This document shows positions 40,097-51,117 of a stretch of DNA of 60,000 nt, in pieces (position 1 is the first letter of the stretch; the number at the start of each line of letters is the position of its first letter). The position numbers and the translations under genes were made by a program. This stretch comes from Prorocentrum cordatum (Eukaryota > Sar > Dinophyceae > Prorocentrales > Prorocentraceae). The stretch lies in the NCBI GenBank assembly GCA_963575745.1, contig CAUYUJ010022415.1, positions 495,001 to 555,000 of the forward strand, written 5' to 3'. The notes below the pieces were generated by a model. The model did no database searches, was not told where the DNA came from, and saw only the letters and a program-made list of their open reading frames with translations.

Positions 40097-40202
40097 CACC
40101 CGCGCGTCGGCCAGAGCCGAACGCTACGGACCCAAAATGGCTACCTGAGCCCACACCCCCTCCCACTTAACCTGCAGTCTACAACCAATCAGACTATACA
40201 AG
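40097..40202 (-). repeat. Split direct repeat A1 (5' terminus of the DIRS-like element)
   Basis: 106 bp, identical to 24845-24950. On the minus strand it starts CTTGTATAGTCTGATTGG and contains CAGGTAGCCATTTTGGGTCC, which includes a 13-nt exact match to the spliced-leader core (GTAGCCATTTTGG). The first gag-like ATG is 74 bp further on. Confidence 0.95.
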
Positions 40203-40440
40203 CGGGCAAACGCTTCCGTGGAAACGACATGTCACGCAGCCTCAGTTATGTTCAGTTTGCATATGATAAGATCAATTTAAAACAATCAAAACAATTAGGA
40301 TCAATTGCGCCGACTGCGACATTTACCGACCCGTACAGATGCGCATTTTGCGACCGAGCAGTGAACTAGTTATAACTCACGCATAATTTTGTTAGCTAAG
40401 CGATCCTAAGTCTAACTTATAACGAGAAACATTTCCAGAA
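40203..40440. other. AT-rich island flanking the DIRS-like element
   Basis: Roughly 240 bp with conspicuously lower GC than anything around it (for example aatttaaaacaatcaaaaca). No gene is visible. It may be the pre-insertion host sequence. Confidence 0.6.
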
Positions 40441-41760
40441 CCTCCCCGTCGCATCAAGCGCCCCCCATGATCCCGCGTGCGAAAACCGCCGCCAAGTTCA
40501 ATGCGCTCGGCCGCGACGCAACGCGCCGCCAAGTCCGCCACCATGGCGTGCGTCAGCGGCGGTGACGAGGAGGCCAGCGCGCCCGTCTCCGACAGGGCCT
40601 CCCCCTCCGCCCACGTGAGCTCGCCTAAGATCGCCACGATGACCGCTTCGTGGGATGCCGGGAAGAGGACCATGCGCGATCTTAAAGTCTCGCTGCACGA
40701 CCTCATTCGGGAGCGATCGGCGCTGCTTACCTCCCCCCGCCAAAGTCACGTGCGCGACGTGCGAGCCCAGGGCGGAGCGCCCCAGTCGCATCGCCACGGC
40801 TGTCAGGCGCGAGGGGACCGCCGCAGATGAAACGTAAGTCTTTAGTCCCACCAGCCGCCAGCAGCGCCCCCATGACCTTGCAGCAAAAAACAATACGCAG
40901 ATGCGAATCGATCGGACCGCCCGCCAGAAGCCGCCCATCTCGGCACAGGCCGCCTCCGCCGCCCAGACGCGAGCAGCCTCCTCGGGGAACTTAGCGCCTC
41001 GATGGTGCAGCTGAGCTTCGAGACGCCGCGCCACGGGAACCCGCTGCCCGCGAACGAGAACGGCGCCCGAAGAAGCGGCGCAAGTTCACGATGGATCCCC
41101 GGCCGCGAAGCGAGAGCAAGGTCATCAGCTTGCCGAGGTTCTGCGATAAGCTGTGGCTCCCGAGAGCCACGTCGAGGTGCTCGTCCGAGATGTGCGCGTT
41201 GGCGGTCACCTGCTTCGCGCTCATGCCGGCGAAGCGCTTGGCTCAACGTCCGTGAACTTCAGCAGTCTCAGGTCGACGTGTGCCCCCGTTACGGGGTGGG
41301 TCGCCATCAGGTGCGTCGCTCCCGGAAGGAGCAATTTGTGGCCCGCCCACTCGTCGACCAGAGACCCGAAGCCTTCCATGAACTCCGCAGGCCCGATGGA
41401 ATCCCCAATCAGCGTGCCATGGCCCACCCAACCTTTCAAGACCCCATCGGCAGAGGCGTTCCGCCGCCGCGTCCAGGGCCTCCTGCAACGTGCACTGGAA
41501 TGCCTTCGAGAGGTCCTTGAAGGAGCTGAGAAAGCAGAAACCCGCCAGGACTAAGCGCCATTGGGTCGCGTGCATCACCGCCAAAGCCGCCTCCCTGGAC
41601 CTCCTGCGCAAGGAAACGTGCTCGCGCGCAGGCTGGCAATCGCAGGGGCCATGTCGCAGCAACGAGCTGAAGTAACATTTTCCGACGGGGCACATGACAT
41701 GGATGATGCGCCCGACCTCCACCGCCAAGCTGCTCGACCAGACCAGGGGGGGCCGCCGCG
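40441..41760 (-). other. Possible decayed or split minus-strand coding sequence, unrecognised
   Basis: Short coherent-looking minus-strand peptides lie in successive frames. About 41500-41750 gives VEVGRIIHVMCPVGKCYFSS and REHVSL-type residues; 41221-41439 gives LIGDSIGPAEFMEGFGSLVD and ATHLMATHPVTGAHVDLRLL; 40990-41224 gives ANAHISDEHLDVALGSHSL; 40480-40620 gives LTWAEGEALSETGALASSS. The first stretch is faintly like the RT/RNase H connection of DIRS elements. They could be exons or a frameshifted element remnant. Confidence in any product is low. Confidence 0.3.
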
Positions 41761-43540
41761 AAAAACCGTGCGAGTGCCAGAACAGCCTCCACAGCCTCGC
41801 GGGTGCGGGTGGTTCGTGCACGAGTCCGACGCCGCCCCTCGGCTGCCGCGCGAGCTGCCCAGGCGCCAGGAGCATGCGCCAGGCGGTCACTGGGGCCGAC
41901 CGCGAAGGATAGGCTCGCCGCAGCGGCGCACGCAGCAGGACCGCCTCCAGCCGCGCCATGCCCTTGACAGCCACCGCCTGCGCCTCGTCCCAGGGGATCA
42001 CCGGCGCAATCGGAGCAGGACAAGGAGGAGGAGCAGGAAACGTGGAAGGAGGAGCAGGAGGAGGAAATGTTGTCTGTGCGGTGGGCCTGCTGCGCGCTGG
42101 CAGGCGCGCGGGGAGAACGGGCCGGCGAGGGGGGTGCGCTCCGCGGAGCGGCGCCAGGGTGCCGCCGCTGTCCTCGCCGCTCCCCGCGCGAAGGGGGGGG
42201 GGGCGGCGAGGGAGCGGCCCTGCCGCACGGGCCCACGCGCCGCGGGGGCTTCCCGTCGCCGACCCGGCGAGGAGGGCCCCTCCTGCGGGAGAGAGGGCGA
42301 GAGGGCGAGAGAGAGAGAGAGAATCCAGGAGGAGGAGGGGGGGGCGGGCGAGAGGCTGAGGACGGGGGGCCGCGGGGGAGGAAGTGAAGACCGCGCGCCG
42401 CGCCGCTCGCCTCGCGCGGCGCGCTTTGCGCGTCGGCCCGCGGCAACGGCCGCGGCGCGCGGCGCGCGGTGCGCTTTGCGGCCCTGCACGGGCCAGCGGC
42501 GGAGGCGGAGCACGGGCGCGCTCGCTCGGCCGAGGCCGACTTACCCCTGGGGTGGAGCGGGCGGGCACGCGGGGGCCCTGGGCGCCCCCGGGGAGAGCGG
42601 GCAACGAGGGGTACGGCGACCCAGGTCTCCGACTCTGGAAGGGTTTCGACTGGACCAAGCATGTTGGGCCCAACTCTGGGATGCACCATTGGGGGACGTC
42701 CATCCTCGATGGAGGTGCGTCCCAATAGCCCCCTGAAGGTGTATCCCCGACCCTCCCCTCGTTCCTGAGCGACCCGCCCTGTTCGGGGGCAACTCGGGGA
42801 CCGGGAGCGAAACATCGCCTGCGAGAAGAGGCGGCGGGCTCGGGGAAGAGGCGCGGAGGAGGCGAGGAGGCGAGGCAGCGGCAGCGAGGGTGCGTGCGCA
42901 CACCAGGCGGGGGGAGCGGGCTCGGCATATGGCGCGTCCCAAGGCGCAACCTACCAGCTCACTGCGAGTACACGCGTGTCGGCACGTAGGAGGAAGGGGA
43001 GGACTAGGAAGAGGAAGAGACGGAGGAAGAAGAGGAAGAGGACAACGACGGCTGCGGCGAGGCGCAGGGACAAATCCAGAGAGAGCGAGGAAAGGACGCG
43101 GATGACCCGGGGGCAGCGACAGCTGCAGGGGAGAGGGCTGCGAGAGCGAGAGGGGGTGGAGGAGCGAGCGTGGGAAGATATTTTGGGACACGTTCCCATT
43201 CCACTGGGTGCTGCTCTGGCCCGACATCATCCTCACATGGATACCTCCCTCGTCATCGCAAGCATCCGCAAAGACATCATACCTATGTCGAATATCAACA
43301 GCTCATGTACACCATCACCAGCTCAACCATCGCGCCTCCTAACAGAAAGCAGCACAGGAAGCAGCCGGGAAGGGCACGGTGAGAGCGGAGATCGCAGAGG
43401 GGGGAATGAACTGCTTAGGGAGTGCATTGTGCTCCTGCGCGAGGTGCTGGAAGACATGCCTCCATAGTCTCACGATCGTGACCCGCAGGAAGAGCGAGCC
43501 TCTGCCAGCGGACAGTGTCAACGGAGAGCGCGGGGAGGCC
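41761..43540. other. No recognised gene; GC-rich and GA-rich sequence
   Basis: Contains GGA/GAG tracts (42020-42070, 42300-42360, 42980-43050) and CpG-rich stretches. Open frames are long only because of composition. Confidence 0.55.
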
Positions 43541-43544
43541 ACTC

Positions 43545-43652
43545 TCTAACTCTCTCTTGTCTCTCTCGCTCTCTCTCTCTCTTTCCTTATTTCTTTATTT
43601 GTTTCTGCTTATATTTCTCTCTCTCTCTCTCCTTCTCTCTTTCTTTATCTCG

Positions 43653-43683
<31 letters not shown>

Positions 43684-43740
43684 GTCTGTGCATGTTCCCG
43701 CTCACCCTCTCCCTCTCTGCCTTCCCATCTCCCCCTCTCT
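43545..43740. repeat. (CT)n pyrimidine tract
   Basis: CT dinucleotides with T-rich interruptions. Ser/Leu frames across it are shadows. Confidence 0.95.
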
Positions 43741-43879
43741 GACTACGCGAGCCCGAGGTGTGCGATAGACCGACAATGACCACCCCTCCTGTTTCCCCTC
43801 CCCCTGCCGTTCTCCTCCTCCTCCTCCTCATTCTCCTCCTCTTCCCTGCTCCTCTTCCCTCCTCCCTCCCCCTTCCCCT

Positions 43880-46800
43880 CCCTCGCTCAGGAAAGGCGTT
43901 CTCGCCCGCGACTCGCAGTCCACTTGGGTTGGTGAAGCCGCTCGATACTTCATCGCAAGTTCCACCGAGACACACTGGCCAAATGCGTTCTCAGATTCAG
44001 GAATGGCGCTCTCGTCCGAAACTGCCTCGCGATATACTTGGGACGGTGAGTACCAAATTCCGAATGGTAGCGCTGGTGTTGTTGGGACGGCGGCTTTGGG
44101 CGGCGAAGAGGAGCAATTGAGTAAAAAAGAGAGGAAGGCTCGAGCGGGAGCGTTGTTGTTGCTGGGGGCGACGCCGATGAGAAGAAGAGGGGCGCGCCAG
44201 TCCAAGGTAAAACGGGAAAAAGTCCCGAGCGGTAGCGCTGGTTTTGTTGGGACGGCGGCTTTCGGCGGCGAGGAGGAGCACCGGCCGAATAAAAAAAGGA
44301 AAGTCTCAAGCGGGAGCGTTGTTGTTGTTTGGGGGCCAGTTCTGGCGCCCCCCCAGACCGTTCGAGCGTGAGCTTAATTTTCATTGAAAATGTAGCCGGC
44401 GCCGAGGCGAGAGCGCCAAGGCGCCTGGGGGGTCCAACAATAATCATTGTTTAATAATTAACACTCAACAGCAAGCATCTTGAGACTGTTCGTTCCTATC
44501 TGCTCGCGTGCCGCTCAACACGTATATCCCGAACCCTCGATGACAGCCCTCTTCGTCCTCGACCGTACCCTATTGGGGGTCTATCTATCTTTCTTGCAAC
44601 GTGTATTTCGCGCAGCCCCTGAGGTAGGGGAAGAGAGGACAGATGGAAGGACGAGGGAGAGGAAGGAGGATGGAGCACGGGCTAGAAGCAGAAAACACGT
44701 GGCAGAATCAGACAGGCAGACCAGGCGGGTAGACCCTACCAGGCGGGTCGGGAAGGAGGGCCCAGGCGACGAGGTCGAGCAGGCGGGTTGCTCAAGCGTG
44801 CGTCCTGCATGAATCCCGAGGAAGTCTCGAACGACAGCTCGAATCCCAAATCAATCGTGAGAAAATCCACAGCGAGAGCGTGACTCCTGAATGTCGAGGG
44901 CGCGGCGTCTGAATGAATTGCGAGGGAGTCCCACGCGAGAGCTCGATTCCTGAATAGATTTTGAGGAAGTCCCGCGCGAGAGCGCGATTTGGGAATACAT
45001 TGTAAACAAATGCAACGCGTGAGCCGTTGTTGTTGTAGTTCGGGGGTCAACAACGCAGTTTGAGCCGAGTGACTTTCCCTGATAAAAAAAGTGCGAGCCC
45101 CGGGGGAGCACTTCAATTAAAAACACAAGGGTCACCAGAGGGGGGATCAACAATAACAATTCCTCAGTAATGGGAGTTCAACAACAATGACGACGACGAC
45201 AGCGACAACAACAACAATCATGTTAAGACTGTTCGCTCCTATCTGCCCACGTGTCAATCAATACGTATATCCCGAACCATCGGTACCCGCCCTCGTCGTC
45301 TTCGATCGTACCCCCTTGGGGGTAGATCTTCATTACCTGCCACGTGCATTTAGTGCAGTCCCTAAAACAAGCAAAGAGAGGACGGTTGAAAGGGGGAGGG
45401 TGAAGAATGGAACACGAGAGAAATTAGCAGGAGGGGGGCAAGGAGCAGGAAACAAGTGGTAAAACAAGACGGGTAGATCGGGTGGGCAGACCCATTGTGG
45501 GCGGGTCGGGAAGGCGGGCCCAGGCGACGAGGTCGAGCAGGCGGGTTGCTGAAGCGTGGGTCCTGCATGAGTCCAGAGGAAGTCTCGAGCGATAGCGCGA
45601 TTCCCAAGTAATTGGCAAGACAAACCAAAGCGAGAGCGTGATTCCTGAGCGCCGAAAGCGCATCGTCTGAATCAATTGCGAGGGAGTCCCACGCGAGAGC
45701 GCGATGCGTACATGAATTGTGAGGAAGTCCCGCGCGATATCGCGATTTGGGAATAAATTGTGAAGGGATATGAGGCGGGAACCGTCGAATACTCATTTCT
45801 AAAGAATAATCATTGCTAATATCCGGTAACGGTTCCGCGCGCTCTCGCCTCGACGCCGGCTACATTATCTCTGAAAACGAGGCTCCCGCTCGAGCGTTGG
45901 CTTGAGCAGAAATGTGGACCCTTAGAGGCCCAACTGCGACGACAACGGCTCCCGCTTGATACTTCATCACAACTTACCCCGAGACACCCTGGCCAGAGGC
46001 CCTCGAGATTTCCTCGCAATTCAATTAAGCTGGCCGAGGCCCAGCCACGACCACAAGGGCTCCTGCTCGATACCTCCTCACGATTTACTCCGAGAGCACC
46101 TGGCCAAGAAGGCCCCCGAACTCAAGAACGGCGCTCTCGCTCGAGACTTTCCCGTAAATCAAGCAAGTTGGTGGAGGCCCGGACATGGCAACAAGGGCTC
46201 TCGTTCGATGTTCCTCCACAGGTATTCCGAGAGCCCCTGGCCAGAGAGGCCCCCGAGACTTCTTCGCACTTCAGTCAGTGGCAAGCAAGGAAGAGATTCC
46301 CCCGAAAGGGAGTGCAATCGAAGACGAACTGGGCGGGTATCGAGGGTTGGGGTATACGGAATGCAAGACACGCGTGCCAGTAAGAGCGAACAGTTTCAAA
46401 TTATTGTTATTGTGTTTGCTGTTGCTGTAAAGCACGAAACAATGGCCCAGTTTGAGCCCCGTGACTTTCACTGATACAAAACCAAGTGCGAGCACCAGGG
46501 GGGAAGCACGGTCACCGGAGGGGGGCTCAACAATAATTGTTCTTCAGCACTGAGAGCTCAACCAGAAGATCAACAACACCAACAACAACAACCATACCAA
46601 CAACAACGACAACCACAACCCTAACCACAACAGCAAAAACAACAATCATCATTTTAAGACTGTTCGCTCCTATCTGCTCACGTGCCAACCAATACGTATA
46701 TCCCAAGCCCTCGGTACCCGCCCTCGTCGTCTTCGATCGTACCCCCTTGGGAGCATATTTTCCTTACCCGCCAGGTGTATTTAGCGCAGCCCCTAAAAAA

Positions 46801-48020
46801 AGGGAAGAGAAGACGGGTGGAAGGGAACAGAGAAGAGTGGAGCACGAGAGGAATTCGGAGGAGGGGGGCAAGGAGCAGGAAACTAGTGATAGAACCAGAC
46901 GGGCAGATCGGGTAGGCAAGCGAGCAGGTCGGGAAGGCGGGCCCAGGCGACGAGGTCGAGCAGGCGGGTTGCTGAAGCGTGGGTCCTGCATGAACCGCGA
47001 GGAAGTCTCGAGCGATAGCGCGATTCCCAAGTAACTCGTGAGAAAAAACAGCGTAGGCCACGAAGGGCATAACATCCGAGGCCACAGAGGGCAGCGACGG
47101 GGCCGCTGAGGGCAACACCGGGGCCACGAAGGGCAGCGAGGGGGCAACAAAGGGCGACAGCAAGGCCACGAAGGGCATGCATATGGGGCCACGACGGGAG
47201 CGAGCGAGCGGGGGCCACGAAGGGCATTCGTATGCGGGGCCGCAAGGGGCGACAGCGGAGCCACTCAGGGCAGCAAAGGGGCCACGAAGGGCAGCGAGGG
47301 GGGGGCGACAGCGGGGCTACGATGGGCACGCGTATGGGGCCACGACGGGCGCGTGCGAGCGGGGGCCACGAAGGGTATATAATGCAGGGCCACAGAGGGC
47401 AACGACGGTGCCACTGATGGCAATAACGGGGCCACGAAGGGCAGCGAGCGAAGGCGACCGCAGAACCAGTACGGGCAGCGAGAAGCATCGAAGGCGGGCG
47501 AAAGGCAGCGAGCGGCGACTGCAGTCATTAACGGGCTGGTCGGGCGGGCAGGTCCCGACGGGCGGGTCGAGCGGGCGAGTCGTTGAAGCGTGAGTCCTGC
47601 TTGAACCGCCAGGCAATATGTAGCGGGTGCGCGATTCCTGAGTGTGTAGGACCGGCATCTGAATAAAGTGTGAGGACATATGAAGCGAAGCGGTTCGATT
47701 GTAAGTTGCGAGGAAGTCTTAAGCGAGAACGCGATTCTGCAATACATTGTCAGGAAGTATCAGGCGGGAGCCGCGGTTCGGTGGCAAATTGCCAGGATGT
47801 CCCAAGCGAGAGCGCGATCCTTCAATAAATTGTGTGGAAATATCAGGCGGGAGCCGTTGTTGTTGTAAACCAGGGGCCAACGACACAGTTTGACCCTCAA
47901 GCCCTTCCCTGATACAAAAAACAGGGTGCGAGCCCTGGGAGGGGCACTTCAATCGAAAAAATACAATGTGCACCAGGCGGGGGGGATCAACAATAATCAT
48001 TCTTTAGAAGTGAGAGTTCA
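43880..48020 (+). repeat. Three adjacent members of one dispersed repeat family
   Basis: Members start with a segment containing cacgtatatccc/tacgtatatccc and ccctcgtcgtcttcgatcgt at about 44480, 45225 and 46655. They pass through a block reading gcccaggcgacgaggtcgag (44760, 45520, 46942) and a ~42-bp minisatellite (gaggaagtcccgcgcgagag). They end with caacaataatcatt...ttcaac (45150-45185, 46520-46562, 47983-48020; an earlier end lies at 44430-44468). Short open frames in them (for example ending VYPEPSVPALVVFDRT) recur because of the repeat, not because of gene family conservation that I recognise. Confidence 0.8.
47040..47500. repeat. Minisatellite of gggccacgaagggc-type units
   Basis: Irregular units of about 15-30 bp based on ggggccacgaagggcagcga. 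The reverse complement occurs at about 51700-52145 within the inverted family copy. Confidence 0.88.
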
Positions 48021-48159
48021 ACGTCTCAAACTCTATACGTCTTCGCATTTTTTTCGGAGACGCCATGGCATGTCGTCCTCTCGCTCAGGCATGGCACCCG
48101 AGGCGCTGAAGCAGCCCACAGAAGGTCATCTCAAATGTCCTCGTGCCTGTGGCGTAAAA

Positions 48160-48520
48160 CTCTTCGGGGCTCGTGCCCTATAGCGATAATCCCCCCGGGG
48201 CTCGTCCTACATTAGCTGGAAACGTTGAACCTTCTGGGGCTCGTGCTTGCAGTCGCAGAACCCTAAGGGGCTCGAGCCGCACATTCCCTTGGGGGGGGCC
48301 ATCATTGTATGTACTTACGTTGTGTTTTCTTGGAGCAGAGCACTACTCCGGTTTCCCATCATTCCATTTTCTGGTCGCAGTCGCGGGACCGACATAGCAT
48401 CGTGGCGCAGAAGCCTGGGGACCAGGGCTCATGCCAGTGAAGTTGAACCGTCTGGGTTCGTATTGTATTCGCTGGGAGCGCTGAAGCATCTGGGGCTCGT
48501 GCTTCCAGTCGCCCAGCGCA
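48160..48520. repeat. Imperfect repeats around ggggctcgtgc
   Basis: At least six diverged copies (about 48162, 48196, 48234, 48263, 48425, 48492), some sharing the longer cttgcagtcgcagaacc or cttccagtcgcccag tail. No gene seen. Confidence 0.6.
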
Positions 48521-48879
48521 GAACCCTCCACTGTCTTCGCTCTCACGGTTGACAGAAGTGCAGGGTTGCAGAGGTCGACGTCCTGCACACTGTGTCTGCA
48601 GAGTTGCTCGCATGAGGGCCATGGCAGCGTGGTGCACACACAGGGCGCAATGCTGAGTACTTGTCGTTGCACCAGAGGCTACCACGACGGAAACGCAACC
48701 ACACACATCAGAGGGGTGGTGGTGCACATACTTGGAGGACGGGTGCAAGGACACAAAGAAAGGCCAGGCCATCTCCTCAGATCACATGTTCGTAAGATGG
48801 TCGACGCCGTCGTTCTCGTGGCCGTCGCCGTCGCCGCCACCCCTGCCACCGCAACCCTGGCGGTCGCTGGCGGCCTGCG

Positions 48880-50670
48880 TGGAACTCGGCCAGCCCGGCT
48901 GATGCGAAGGCGCCGAGCTCGGCCGACTCGGGCGGCTCCAGGTCGCCCTCGTCGTCCACCTCTCGGACGGACGGGGCACGGCATGCACTCCAACAACATA
49001 TTCCAATTTGCCGCCAGCCGATCCCAAATCCGAACTGGTCGGACTGCATCAGTGGACCGCGACCGCGACCCCGACCGGAGCCATGATGCCTCCAGGAGGA
49101 GGTAGGGGGGAGAGAGCCAGAGACGGAGACGTAGGACGACAACCACAGGCGGCGACGACAACGACACTGACGAATACACAGGCGACAGACGACATACGGG
49201 GCAACCAGAAGGTAACCAGACCGCTGCTTCCTTGCGACGAAGATGACGCCGACGAGGACCAGGCAGACGACGACGACGCCGGCGACGGTGGCGTAGAGGC
49301 CCCACGTTGGCAGGATCAATCAACATCAAATCGGTAAAATCGTATCGAATCGAAAGATCGGGCTGCATCGGCCTGGACTCGAGATCGAAGCGGATCGGCT
49401 GCGCCAGGATGCACGACAGCGCCATGCAAGCATCGGGCTGCATCGGATCGTCGCAGTTTTTCGAATCGAATCGGATCGGGCCGGCAGGAATCGGCATTGA
49501 ATCGCATCGGTCGGGTCGAGACGGACCCTGCGTTGGCCGCCTCCCGGCGGCACTGCTGCAAGGTGGCTGCCCACAGGTCCAGCGCGCCCCCCAGCAACTC
49601 CTCGGCCGGGCTCTGGCCCTTGCCGCGGTGGCGCACGGGCATGGCCTCGCCTGGCTCGCGCTCCTCCGCCTCGACTTCCGCCTGCAGCTCGTCGACCCTC
49701 TGGCTCGCTGCCTCGTAGAGCTTCGCTACGTCCTTCGAAGAAGCGAAAGCGGCAGGAAAATATACGAGGTAAGGGTGCAACAAGACCCTTGGAAGACCCA
49801 TTCAGAATTTAGAACTTCTTAGGACATCAACATTGGTTCAGGATGGGGCGAAAAAGCAGGGATGCAAGGGTAGCCTTGATGAAACATCACGTCCTTACTC
49901 TGGCTTTTGACTGTAAGCTTTCGGAACTCCGCGCGGATTTCCTACATTGGTGCTGGACCCTCCTCCCTGGCGCGCAGAGAGCGCCAGGGGCACAAAGGCG
50001 CCGCCAGGGGGTCCCCAGCGCAATCCCAAGAAATCTGCGCGGAGCTCCGAAAGTTACTAGTAATGTTTATGCCATGGTTTCTTCCTCGAGTCCTCCAGCG
50101 GCCCCCAGAGGCGCACCGCGGACGTGACCTGCATCAGCGCCTTGACGGCCACGGCACGGTCCGACAGGGAACCCTTGGAGCAAAAGCCCTTGATGACCGG
50201 GAGGCCCACAGCCACGTCGTCGACATCGCTCCCAGCCTCGACGCACGCGGCTGATAGTCGTCGTCCTCTTCCTCGGCCTCGTCCTCAGCGTCGGTTGTCG
50301 TACTCGTCGTCCTCGTCCTCGTTGTCATCGTTGTCATCGTCGTCGTCGTTGTCGTCATCGTCGTCCTTGTCGTCCTCGTCGTCGTCGGCGTCGTCGTCGT
50401 CGGCGGCGGCAGCGACGGCGGCGGCTGCGGCGTCGTCGTCGTCGTCCTCCTCCTCCTAGTCGTCCTCGTCGTCATCGTCGTCATCGTCGCCGTCGTCGGC
50501 GACGTTGCTCCCAGCCTCGCCGCGCTCGCGACGGTGCATCAACGAAACAAGGTCCGCGAGCGCCCGCACCAGTTCCCCGGAACCGTCGAAGACGGGCAAA
50601 GATCCCACCGCGGCCAAGACGGCGCCGTGCAGCCCAGCGACCGGGGCACTCTCGACCTTAGATTTGCTGT
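48880..50670 (-). CDS. Putative multi-exon host gene for a single-pass membrane protein (unrecognised)
   Basis: Five coherent minus-strand pieces. (a) About 50664-50510: VESAPVAGLHGAVLAAVGSL, ELVRALADLVSLMHRRERGE. (b) 50250-50093: DVDDVAVGLPVIKGFCSKGS, AVAVKALMQVTSAVRLWGPLE. (c) 49732 to about 49535: DVAKLYEAASQRVDELQAEV, AEELLGGALDLWAATLQQC, probable coiled coil. (d) About 49319-49218: LYATVAGVVVVCLVLVGVIF then basic ARKQR, a transmembrane helix with positive-inside edge. (e) About 48980-48880: acidic VDDEGDLEPPESAELGAFA. Joining b to c across a hairpin-bearing intron (49733-50092) keeps frame. The b-c intron has GA at its start and AG at its end. Repeats fill the other gaps (CGT array, ATCG-rich repeats). 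Order and continuity are my inference; no family is recognised. Confidence 0.45.
49733..50092 (-). repeat. Intron containing foldback (introner-like) element, copy 2
   Basis: On the minus strand it begins GACTCGAGGAAGAAACC and ends TTCGAAG. Inverted arms at 49917-49975 and 49998-50053 pair over more than 40 bp (CTTTCGGAACTCCGCGCGG with CTTTCGGAGCTCCGCGCAG after reverse complement). AGGAC occurs at both exon-intron edges, like a target-site duplication. Arms match the copy at 57428. Confidence 0.75.
50255..50510. repeat. (GTC/CGT)n trinucleotide-rich array
   Basis: Imperfect cgt/gtc triplets. Asp-rich on the minus strand. Lies between putative exons a and b. Confidence 0.88.
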
Positions 50671-50777
50671 TGCAACCAAACAACGCCGCAGAACCAATTG
50701 CTTATCAGGGAAAGGGTGCCGACCGGTCGTGCACTGTCCCGGGGTGCGAGGCTAAAGTGGATTTCCGCGGTGCGGAT

Positions 50778-51110
50778 TGTTGTGTTTGTTGTTGTTGTTG
50801 TGGATATTGTTGTTGTTGTGATTGTTGTTGTTGTTGTTGTTGTTGTTGTGATTGTTGTTGTGATTGCTGTTGTTGTTGTTGTTGTGGATATTGTTGTGTT
50901 TGTTGTTGTTGTTGTTGTGGTTGTTGTTGTTGTTGTTGTTGTGATTGTTGTTACTGGCGCTGTTGAGTTGTTGTTGGTGGTGCTGATGATGTTGGTTGTG
51001 CTTGTTGTTGGTGTAGCCGTTGCTGTTGTTGTTGCTGCTGCTGTTGTTGGTGTTGTGTTGTTGTTGGTGTTTCTGGTGTTGTTGTAGTTGTTGGTGTTGA
51101 TTATTTTGTT
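50778..51110. repeat. (TTG)n-rich array
   Basis: Imperfect gttgtt repeats with gtggatattg interruptions. Asn/Gln-rich or Val/Cys-rich frames are shadows. It abuts the inverted family copy. Confidence 0.92.
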
Positions 51111-51117
51111 GTGATTC

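Larger units (their letters stand above)
24600..40202 (-). mobile_element. DIRS-order (tyrosine recombinase) retrotransposon with split direct repeats, 15.6 kb
   Basis: Read on the minus strand the order is A1 (40202-40097), ORFs, B1 (25159-24950), A2 (24950-24845), a 36-bp spacer, B2 (24808-24600). A1 and A2 are identical over 106 bp. B1 and B2 differ by about one indel over 209-210 bp. This A1-ORFs-B1-A2-B2 order is the split-direct-repeat layout of PAT/Ngaro-type DIRS elements, and it agrees with a tyrosine recombinase rather than an integrase in the pol frame. At 15.6 kb it is much longer than typical DIRS elements. The near-identical repeats imply a recent insertion. No target-site duplication is seen, as expected for this class. 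Confidence 0.9.

Noticed and set aside
24845-40202. A repeats as LTRs of a Gypsy or Copia element
   Set aside because: The repeats are only 106 bp, a second pair (B) is arranged A1...B1-A2-B2, and pol ends in a tyrosine recombinase instead of a DDE integrase.
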